Of a stretch of 14,115 nt of DNA, positions 7,218 through 13,305 are shown one piece after another (positions within the stretch are counted from its first letter, which is position 1; each line of letters begins with the position of its first letter). The notes below the pieces were generated by a model. That model was not told the DNA's origin, ran no database searches, and saw only the letters and a program-made list of their open reading frames with translations. The translations under genes and the position numbers were made by a program. Source of the DNA: Pseudomonadales bacterium (GTDB lineage Bacteria > Pseudomonadota > Gammaproteobacteria > Pseudomonadales > Azotimanducaceae); NCBI GenBank assembly GCA_022448765.1, contig JAKUTI010000045.1, positions 1 to 14,115 on the forward strand. Reading direction: 5' to 3'.

Positions 7218-8435
7218 ATGCCAGCCCTTGATGGGATGAGAATCCTCGATATGACTCAATACGAGGCAGGTACATCTTGTACCCAGGCGCTGGCATGGAT
7301 GGGCGCCGACGTCGTCAAGATTGAGGCACCCGAATATGGAGATCCCGGCCGCGGCGTCGGGCGCTCCGAAAACAAAGATTACTCAGCCTATTTTTGCGCC
7401 TGGAACGCCAACAAACGAAGTGTCGCCATTGATTTAAGAACTGACCAAGGAAGAGAGTTACTGCTCCAACTCGTCCCGAACTTTGATGTCTTCGTCGAAA
7501 ATTATGGACCGGGTGTCATTGAGCGCCTAAACATCGACTACGCATCGCTTCGAGACATCAATCCCGGCCTCATATACGCACGGATTAAAGGCTTCGGCAC
7601 CTCAGGGCCGTACTCGGACTTCCGATGCATGGACATGGTGGCCCAAGCTGCAGCCGGTGCATTCTCTATTACCGGTGAATCCGATGGACCCCCGATGATG
7701 CCAGGACCAACGACGGGCGATTCTGGAACCGGTGTGCAAACAGCGATGGCCATCCTGGCCGCCTACATTCAAAAAGAACGAACCGGACTCGGTCAAGAGA
7801 TCGAGATCTCGATGCAAGAAGCAATGATTTATTATGTCAGGACACGCGCATTCATAGGGTCGGCGTGGGGCACACAAGCGACTGGTCGTAATGGCAACGC
7901 GGGCGGCCTTCCGCCCGTCAATATATACGCGTGCAAACCATTCGGACCGAACGACTACATTTACCTGATGCCGGTGACGCAAGGACACTGGGACGAGCTT
8001 TGTGCCGCGATGGACCGCGGCTATTTGCTAATCGATCCTCGGTTCGAAACCAATCGCGGGCGAGCAGAAAATGGGGCCGCTCTCTATCAGGAAATTAGTG
8101 GTTGGACGGCCGAACGAACCAAATACGAGGCCATGGAAACGATCGCTGCGGCTGGGGTCCCTTGTTCTGCATGCCTCGATACCGGTGAGTTACACCATGA
8201 CAAGCACCTAACATCGCGAGGTTTTGTTCATGAACTGGATCTGCCGGTCCACGGCCGAGTTCCCATCCTCGGATTTGCCCCAAGAATGTCTGAATCCTCT
8301 GTCGACATAACTCAGCCCCCTAGGTTAGGCCAACATACCGACGAACTGTTGGGATCCGAATTAGACTTATCAGACGACGTATTATCAAAGCTGCGAGAAG
8401 AGGGTGTGATAGGGGATCCGGCACGGTTTTCGTGA
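7218..8435 (+). CDS. CaiB/BaiF family III CoA-transferase
   Basis: A 405-residue cytoplasmic enzyme. The N-terminus GMRILDMTQYEAG then MGADVVKIEAPEYGDPGR (28-45) is diagnostic of family III CoA-transferases (PF02515). NANKRSVAIDL (63-73), FVENYGPGVIERLNIDY (92-108), and the GFGTSGPYSD stretch (125-134) follow in the usual order. Asp168 in GPTTGDSGTG matches the aspartate that forms the acyl-anhydride intermediate (Asp169 of formyl-CoA transferase). The C-terminus has GQHTDELL, also typical. Members move CoA between carboxylic acids (formate/oxalate, carnitine, bile acid, racemase relatives); the acids here are unknown. GGAG at 7208-7211, 6 nt before the ATG, supports the start. Its TGA stop overlaps the GTG of the outer-membrane protein gene by 4 nt, so the two are translationally coupled. 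Confidence 0.93.
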   Translation: MPALDGMRILDMTQYEAGTSCTQALAWMGADVVKIEAPEYGDPGRGVGRSENKDYSAYFCAWNANKRSVAIDLRTDQGRELLLQLVPNFDVFVENYGPGVIERLNIDYASLRDINPGLIYARIKGFGTSGPYSDFRCMDMVAQAAAGAFSITGESDGPPMMPGPTTGDSGTGVQTAMAILAAYIQKERTGLGQEIEISMQEAMIYYVRTRAFIGSAWGTQATGRNGNAGGLPPVNIYACKPFGPNDYIYLMPVTQGHWDELCAAMDRGYLLIDPRFETNRGRAENGAALYQEISGWTAERTKYEAMETIAAAGVPCSACLDTGELHHDKHLTSRGFVHELDLPVHGRVPILGFAPRMSESSVDITQPPRLGQHTDELLGSELDLSDDVLSKLREEGVIGDPARFS

Positions 8436-9181
8436 GGCGATACGCACTTAATCAATCGCTCCGCCTTATATGCTCCCTAGTCCTTGCAACGGAGGCAGTT
8501 GCTTCCGTTGTCAATATAGAAGACCAACGAAACGACGATACACAAGGTGCATCAATCACGGCTTCCGGCGGGATCGACGGAAGCAACGGGACAACGGATC
8601 GACGCAACGTCAATGTCGACTTACGCATTGATTACAACAGCGAGTTATGGAAACGGTTCGTTATCGCGTCAGGGGCCTATCGAACAAAAAACAATGAAAG
8701 CTTTGTTGACAAGCGTTTTTACCACCTGCGGGCGATGCGGAACGTCAAGGGGGCAATGTCCGTAGAGGGATTTTACCAACGAAGCGAAGACCCTTATCGG
8801 TTACTTAAACAACGCTCACTGGTCGGAGTAGGCGTCCGAATTGCACCCCAATCATACTGGCGCCTCGGCGCCTCGCTCATGCACGAAACGCAGAGTTCCA
8901 CAACAAGGGAGGAAGAGAAAGCGCTTCGTGCAAATCTATACGTCCACTTCCGCCGTGGCATTGCAGAAAACATAGACATTCTTACCACGGCGTATCTTCA
9001 ACCTCGGTTGGATGGTTCGATTAGCGACCATCTGGCTACACTTCAATCTTCGTTACAGTTCACCGTAAACGAATGGTTCCTGATCAATGTCTCATTCGAA
9101 TACGACCATGACGAGACACCCCCGGAGGGGGCGAGCCGTGACGAATTAAGTTGGGGTACGAACTTTAGTCTCAGGTTCTAG
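8432..9181 (+). CDS. DUF481-like outer-membrane beta-barrel protein
   Basis: A 249-residue exported protein. Residues 1-24 are a signal peptide (MRRYALNQSLRL then ICSLVLATEAVA). The mature part has alternating polar/aromatic strands such as NVNVDLRIDYNS, LWKRFVIASGAYRTKN, GAMSVEGFYQRSE, LVGVGVRIAP, WRLGASLMHE and FLINVSFEYDHDE. It ends in Phe as FSLRF, the classical outer-membrane insertion signal. The pattern resembles DUF481 (YdiY-like) proteins: a GTTDRRNVNV-type start followed by a strand series. The function of these barrels is unknown. The GTG start overlaps the preceding CoA-transferase stop (GTGA), and no separate ribosome site is evident, implying coupled translation. No clear terminator follows; the octamer TTTGATCG occurs twice at 9209-9216 and 9223-9230. 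Confidence 0.78.
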   Translation: MRRYALNQSLRLICSLVLATEAVASVVNIEDQRNDDTQGASITASGGIDGSNGTTDRRNVNVDLRIDYNSELWKRFVIASGAYRTKNNESFVDKRFYHLRAMRNVKGAMSVEGFYQRSEDPYRLLKQRSLVGVGVRIAPQSYWRLGASLMHETQSSTTREEEKALRANLYVHFRRGIAENIDILTTAYLQPRLDGSISDHLATLQSSLQFTVNEWFLINVSFEYDHDETPPEGASRDELSWGTNFSLRF

Positions 9182-9289
9182 AGTTTTCGCCCGTGAGTAA
9201 CCCATCACTTTGATCGTATACTTTTGATCGCACCAGGATTGTGTCAAGACGCTTGGTTTGAACTTTAGGCAACATTCAAAGCCATAGAC

Positions 9290-9294
9290 GGAGG
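9290..9294 (+). promoter_or_regulatory. Ribosome binding site for the Gfo-type oxidoreductase
   Basis: GGAGG lies 10 nt before the GTG at 9305. There is no in-frame ATG before the conserved glycine motif, so this site fixes a GTG start. Confidence 0.65.
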
Positions 9295-9304
9295 ATCCAT
9301 ACAC

Positions 9305-10282
9305 GTGGGAACACCTTTACGAATCGGTACATTAGGCGCTGCAGCTATTACTCCTTCGGCCCTCATGGAACCGGCCAAAGAAAACGCCGATGTCGTCGTC
9401 GCGGCCATCGCAGCAAGGGACCGCATACGTGCTCAGCAATTCGCCGACCACCACCAGATCGACTCTGTCTACGATCATTACGACGACGTCATCGCCGATG
9501 ATTCACTAGACGTCATCTACAACCCCTTACCCATAAGCCACCACCTCGAGTACACGGTCAAAGCGTTGCGTGCAGGGAAACACGTGCTTTGCGAAAAGTC
9601 GTTCGCACTTAACGCTCGTGAAGCTGAAGAAATGCACGATGTTGCGCAAGAAACGGGACTCGTGCTTATCGAAGCTTTTCACTACCGGTATCACCCGATT
9701 TTTGATCGCGCCTTAGAGATCGTCGAATCCGGTGCGCTAGGCAAACTCGAACATATTGATGCCCGATTCGTGATCGGAACACCCAACGCCGAGAGTATCC
9801 GCATGCATTATGCAACCGGCGGCGGCGCGACCATGGATATGGGGTGCTACCCGATTTCGTGGCTGCGCCACATTACAAAGTCAGAGCCAAAAGTCGTCTC
9901 GGCAACAGCTAAGATCGGGAATCCAGATGTCGATCTACGATTGGAAGTAGATTACGAGCTGAAAGACGGTCTTACGGCAAGGACGGTAGGATCGATGTGC
10001 GACCCTGGATTCGCTGCCGATATGGAAGTGCGGGGCTCCAACGGGCGAATGCTCGTGGTGAACCCGCTGGTCCCCCAACACGGCAACAAAATCGAGTTAA
10101 CGGTGGGGACTGAATCAAGCGAGGAGGAATTTACCCGTCGGCCGACCTACGCGTTTCAGCTCGACGCTTTCGTTGATGCCGTTCAAAACGGAAGACAGCT
10201 CCCAACCGATAGTGCCGACGCCGTAAAACAAATGCGGGTCATCGACGCCGCGTATCTTGCCGCGGGTATGAAGACGCGTTAG
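9305..10282 (+). CDS. Gfo/Idh/MocA family NAD(P)-dependent oxidoreductase
   Basis: A 325-residue cytoplasmic enzyme. The Rossmann start is RIGTLGAAAITPSAL (6-20), AARDRIRAQQFAD (36-48) closes the second strand/helix, and DVIYNPLPISHH (69-80) is the conserved YNPLPxxxH strand. AGKHVLCEKSFALN (90-103) holds the cofactor/catalytic EK pair Glu97-Lys98. The next residue is Ser99, where most family members have Pro (EKP). FHYRYHP (125-131) and GGGATMDMGCYPISWLRH (172-189) belong to the substrate domain, and the latter is typical of the dimeric dihydrodiol dehydrogenase/glucose-fructose oxidoreductase branch. The likely reaction is oxidation or reduction of a sugar, cyclitol or diol hydroxyl; the substrate is unknown. 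It is transcribed alone and converges on the alpha/beta hydrolase gene at the end of the minus-strand cluster. Confidence 0.92.
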   Translation: MGTPLRIGTLGAAAITPSALMEPAKENADVVVAAIAARDRIRAQQFADHHQIDSVYDHYDDVIADDSLDVIYNPLPISHHLEYTVKALRAGKHVLCEKSFALNAREAEEMHDVAQETGLVLIEAFHYRYHPIFDRALEIVESGALGKLEHIDARFVIGTPNAESIRMHYATGGGATMDMGCYPISWLRHITKSEPKVVSATAKIGNPDVDLRLEVDYELKDGLTARTVGSMCDPGFAADMEVRGSNGRMLVVNPLVPQHGNKIELTVGTESSEEEFTRRPTYAFQLDAFVDAVQNGRQLPTDSADAVKQMRVIDAAYLAAGMKTR

Positions 10283-10291
10283 CAGCGACTC

Positions 10292-10305
10292 TGGCTCATT
10301 AGCCA
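10292..10305. terminator. Short hairpin between convergent genes
   Basis: TGGCT (10292-10296) and AGCCA (10301-10305) form a 5-bp stem with a CATT loop, 10 nt after the Gfo-type gene's stop. The stem is short and no T-run follows, so termination is only suggested by position. Confidence 0.25.
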
Positions 10306-10306
10306 A

Positions 10307-10421
10307 GGAGGCAACCGTGCCGTTCGCTACGGGCCCAAATGTTCATCGAACCACGCGACCATCGCAGATCGAGCTTGCTCAGCTTGCTCACCCCGAAATC
10401 CGTGTCCAGCGCTCTCCATGA
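10307..10421 (+). other. Orphan strong Shine-Dalgarno with a 34-codon ORF
   Basis: GGAGG (10307-10311, within AAGGAGG) lies 5 nt before a GTG at 10317. That GTG opens a frame which ends at a TGA at 10419-10421. The frame overlaps the 3' end of the minus-strand hydrolase gene and its translation (MPFATGPNVHRTT...) shows no family signature. It may be the remnant start of a gene that once followed the oxidoreductase, or a chance match. Confidence 0.2.
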
Positions 10422-11181
10422 CAATTAGGTCATAGGTCATATTGTTCTGATTCATCGCCTTGACCAAGATTTCGCTCTGCTCAATTGGAACCACGCGGTC
10501 CACGTCTCCATGTATCAACAAGACGGGCGGGTCGCCTTCCGTTGCATACTCTACCGGCGAGATCGCAACAGCTTCAGACTCAGTTATCTTTAGTTGCGGA
10601 GATCTTTCGTCTTGACTCATAAACGCCGTCATATCGACAGGGGGAAAGTAGGCGACCACGGCGGCAAGAGGCGCTGAGGCTTTCGCCGAAGACGCATATC
10701 GCGGACCCAACCATCGTCTTCGACCAGTCAGCTCTTCGTCCTTGCCCTCTGGATTCAACGCGAGCATCAAAGATAGATGCCCACCCGCACTCGCACCGGT
10801 TACGCCCAGACGTTTTGCATCGACCTTGTAATCGGCGGCGCGCGCGACGATATGTCTCGTGGCCGCTCGAACATCCGAGACCGCTTCGACAACGTTAAAA
10901 CGAGGCGCACTGCCGTGGTGTACCGCGAAAACCGTATAACCTGCATCAAGAAGATGCTGCATTGAGCCGAGCCGCTGCTCGGGCGCTTGCCAAATCGAAT
11001 ACCAAGCGCCGCTAATCATACTGAGAATACCCGCCCCATTAGGACGCTCAGGAGCCAAGACATCGTACGTCAAAGCCATCCCATCTTTATGCCCGTACAC
11101 AACATCCGCTGTGATTCGAATCTCAGCACAGACGGTAATCGAACAAATGAAGGTCGCTAACCCAAGCGCGCATCGACTCAT
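10327..11181 (-). CDS. Secreted alpha/beta hydrolase (BD-FAE / carboxylesterase-like)
   Basis: A 284-residue exported enzyme. Residues 1-19 form a signal peptide (LGLATFICSITVCAE region). ILSMISGAWYSIW (52-64) stands at the oxyanion-hole position in place of the usual HGGG, and FAVHHGSAPRF (85-95) is the conserved strand seen as VxYRxxP in relatives. The nucleophile elbow is Gly129-Ala-Ser-Ala-Gly133 with Ser131, followed by GHLSLMLAL. HGDVDRVVP (224-232) supplies acid Asp228, and SAGHGF (258-263) supplies His260. The triad is thus complete and the protein should be an active periplasmic esterase, lipase or acyl-peptidase-like hydrolase. AGAGG sits 6 nt before the ATG. It is the last gene of the minus-strand cluster, 90 nt behind the amidohydrolase. 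The changed oxyanion region (ISGAW rather than HGGG) is the odd feature. Confidence 0.86.
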   Translation of the reverse strand: MSRCALGLATFICSITVCAEIRITADVVYGHKDGMALTYDVLAPERPNGAGILSMISGAWYSIWQAPEQRLGSMQHLLDAGYTVFAVHHGSAPRFNVVEAVSDVRAATRHIVARAADYKVDAKRLGVTGASAGGHLSLMLALNPEGKDEELTGRRRWLGPRYASSAKASAPLAAVVAYFPPVDMTAFMSQDERSPQLKITESEAVAISPVEYATEGDPPVLLIHGDVDRVVPIEQSEILVKAMNQNNMTYDLIVMESAGHGFRGEQAEQARSAMVAWFDEHLGP

Positions 11182-11271
11182 AGAATTCCTCTCTCAGTCG
11201 GGTCGAAATACCGAAATTCTAGAATCCGCAAACTAACAGCAATCGATCGTTTCCTAGTCCCAGTTTGCCCA

Positions 11272-12276
11272 TTAAACACGGTAGATCCGCGCGGCGGTCC
11301 CATAAAACATGGCATGTTTTTCTTCATTCGAAAAATTCGCGACGATCTTCTTGAAGCCGTTCCATAACACTTGGTAGGAGATAGACAACCGATCGACCGG
11401 AAAATTACTTTCAAACATGCAACGGTCCGGTCCAAAGCACTCGATCGTATGCAAATAATATGGCCGCTGCGCCTCGGCAAATTCATCAGAAGAAGGTGGG
11501 TAATCGTTCTGATCCCACCCGAATCCATTGTCGGGCATGGCCATGCCACCCAACTTGGCATACACGTTTGGGCACTGAGCGATATCTGCGATATCACTTT
11601 TCCACTGCTCAAATATCTCGTCCTGACGCCCCGCGTATGCCCCCACACCAAGGGGCGTTCCGAAGTGGTCAAGGATCATGGTGGTTTCAGGTACCGCCAG
11701 GGCTAACGCAAGGTAATCTTGATTTTGGTGAAAGAAGTGCCAGGTATCGTAGGTATATCCCATTCGACCAAGCGTCTTCACACCTTCTCGAAAATCGTCG
11801 CGACCATACGGACAAGGCCACCTCCCACCCGCGTTGGTGAGCGTTCCGGTGTCGTCAGACGGTCCCGCATGCCGTATCCCTCGAAAAAGGCCGTTGCCGG
11901 CGCGCTCATGTTCAACGAGAACCTCTTCGACCTCGGATCCCAGCGTCATATTCGCATGACCGACAATTCCCGCGATAGTTGCTCGAGCCGAGTCCTTTCG
12001 ACTTTCAGCAGCGACCTCAGCAACGTACTCGGTCTCGCCGACGGGTTTTAACTGGGATGGCCCTTCGGTTCGATATTCAGAATGACAGTCGATAAAGATA
12101 GTCTTTTCGATGTTGTGGCCGGAGCCCGTATCGGCCCAGAGCTCGTCCAATTCATAGGTACCCCACAAGGAAGGCGTCTTCCAGAGATGATGGTGTGTAT
12201 CGATAATCGGACGCTCCGGTTCAACGACATCCTCGACCACCGATGCCAACCATTCTTCAGAGCCAGGCTTTGCCAT
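11272..12276 (-). CDS. Amidohydrolase 2 family metal-dependent hydrolase (COG3618 lactonase-type)
   Basis: A 334-residue cytoplasmic TIM-barrel enzyme. Asp26-Thr-His-His-His30-Leu-Trp is the metal-binding HxH motif at the end of the first strand. KTIFIDCHSEYR starts the next strand, and GIVGHANM and LFRGIRHA follow. TMILDHFGTPLG carries the conserved His of strand six, NVYAKLGGM is typical of this branch, and RCMFESNFPVDR replaces the SDWP motif of other amidohydrolase-2 proteins, as in many COG3618 members. The family includes L-fucono-1,5-lactonase-like and 2-pyrone-4,6-dicarboxylate lactonase-like hydrolases, so lactone opening is the favoured guess. The ATG at 12276 is chosen because AGGAG (12284-12288) lies 7 nt upstream; an in-frame start at 12300 lacks such a site. 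In the cluster it follows the GMC and subunit-3 genes, consistent with hydrolysing an oxidation product. Confidence 0.88.
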   Translation of the reverse strand: MAKPGSEEWLASVVEDVVEPERPIIDTHHHLWKTPSLWGTYELDELWADTGSGHNIEKTIFIDCHSEYRTEGPSQLKPVGETEYVAEVAAESRKDSARATIAGIVGHANMTLGSEVEEVLVEHERAGNGLFRGIRHAGPSDDTGTLTNAGGRWPCPYGRDDFREGVKTLGRMGYTYDTWHFFHQNQDYLALALAVPETTMILDHFGTPLGVGAYAGRQDEIFEQWKSDIADIAQCPNVYAKLGGMAMPDNGFGWDQNDYPPSSDEFAEAQRPYYLHTIECFGPDRCMFESNFPVDRLSISYQVLWNGFKKIVANFSNEEKHAMFYGTAARIYRV

Positions 12277-12370
12277 CACGTTTCTCCTGCACCTGTTCAA
12301 TATTGGAGCCTTCGATTGAATAGCGCCCCGAACCTTTACGCGCGGTCATCCTCTAGACCACATCGATATT

Positions 12371-12802
12371 TCAGTCTTCGTGCACGCTATTTCGAGGGCG
12401 CATCACGGTCATGGTCATTTGATCACCGATCGCACAATCCAAGACTTCGCACGCATGACCAAAACTAATCGCTATTTTCAGCTGGTTATCTTCCACAAGA
12501 CCCAGCCAGCTTCCCTCGGATACGTCGCCGTAGCTCTCGACAAAAGTCGCTTGCACACGAGTACCCTTATGCTCGATAGCCATCGGCGTACCAACGGTCA
12601 TGCCAAGCTTGTGCCAATCCGTCGAAGAAAAGGACGTACGTATGTTGGCGTATTCTTTGTCCACGCCAATAATTGACATCGTTACGACTAATTCTTCTGA
12701 ATACACGAGAGGACACGCAAGCAATACCACACCAAGAACGATCCAGCTCCGCTTCACGAACTTCTCGTCCTTTACAAACATCCCATAACCCGAGTCAGAC
12801 AT
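12371..12802 (-). CDS. Secreted stand-alone domain resembling the C-terminal domain of SAM hydroxide adenosyltransferase (DUF62/fluorinase family)
   Basis: A 143-residue protein in its longest form. SWIVLGVVLLACPLVYSEE (19-37) is a signal peptide core. From about residue 66 the pattern KLGMTVGTPM, then TFVESYGDVSEGSWLGLVED, then NQLKIAISFGHA, then AIGDQMTMTV matches the beta-barrel C-terminal domain of SAM hydrolases and fluorinase/chlorinase relatives (F-x-x-Y-x-D-V-x-x-G ... L-x-I-A-x-x-x-G-x-A ... G-D). The N-terminal catalytic SAM-binding domain of that family is absent, so enzymatic activity is doubtful; a binding or structural role is more likely. Start choice is uncertain: ATG 12802 lies 12 nt after the preceding gene's stop with a weak CGGA, while the GTG at 12757 has GGACGAG 6 nt upstream and gives a compact 18-residue signal peptide. 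The similarity is by eye. Confidence 0.65.
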   Translation of the reverse strand: MSDSGYGMFVKDEKFVKRSWIVLGVVLLACPLVYSEELVVTMSIIGVDKEYANIRTSFSSTDWHKLGMTVGTPMAIEHKGTRVQATFVESYGDVSEGSWLGLVEDNQLKIAISFGHACEVLDCAIGDQMTMTVMRPRNSVHED

Positions 12803-12814
12803 TGCAAGAATCCG

Positions 12815-13297
12815 TCACGACTCGACGTCACGGTAAACTTGACCGCGCGCGCGGACGGGATCCAACAGTGAAAGGTCGCCCGCGACCACTTCATAACCCT
12901 TCGGAAAAGGTGGTCTTGCTTCCAAACCGATCGCCTCCATGACTCGATCGTCTTGGTAATAAAGAGTCACGGTCTGTAGCGCTAAGTCTCTTAAGAACTT
13001 CGGTTCGTCGCCTCGCACTTCGTCCAGAAGCGCTTGTCTTTCAGCGCCTAACGCGTCGCCGAATGCCACCCCGTGAAGATCTTTCGAAACCGCATTGAGT
13101 CGGTCGAGTTCGAGACGGATTGTATCGAGTAGCTCCGGCTCAGTTTTGACGATATACCCAAGAACATCCATGTCTGCCGCACTCGGAAACCGCCCGTCAT
13201 CGCTCGCCGGAATAATCAGGTCCAATACCGTGACGAACGTACGCGACTGCTCCGCATCAAGGCTGGCATCAGAACTAATGATGTCGTCAGAACTCAC
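12815..13297 (-). CDS. Gluconate 2-dehydrogenase subunit 3 family protein
   Basis: A 160-residue protein. SRTFVTVLDLIIPASDDGR (18-36) then FPSAADMDVLGYI is the hallmark opening of the gluconate-2-dehydrogenase subunit 3 family (PF13618). The C-terminal part has LYYQDDRVMEAIGLEARPPF followed by PKGYEV and LLDPVRARGQVYR, also typical. The family partners with GMC flavoprotein dehydrogenases, as small subunit or chaperone, in membrane-bound sugar-acid and sugar dehydrogenases. No Tat or Sec signal is visible at the N-terminus here, whereas many members carry a Tat signal. That suggests a cytoplasmic complex or export together with the partner. The GTG start has AGGAG overlapping the TAG stop of the GMC gene, only 8 nt apart, so the two are coupled. 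It ends with TGA. Confidence 0.85.
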   Translation of the reverse strand: MSSDDIISSDASLDAEQSRTFVTVLDLIIPASDDGRFPSAADMDVLGYIVKTEPELLDTIRLELDRLNAVSKDLHGVAFGDALGAERQALLDEVRGDEPKFLRDLALQTVTLYYQDDRVMEAIGLEARPPFPKGYEVVAGDLSLLDPVRARGQVYRDVES

Positions 13298-13305
13298 CCG
13301 TTCTC

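Noticed and set aside
11178..11672. Open frame of 164 codons on the minus strand overlapping the amidohydrolase gene
   Set aside because: It overlaps the well-supported amidohydrolase in another frame and has no family features; a shadow frame.
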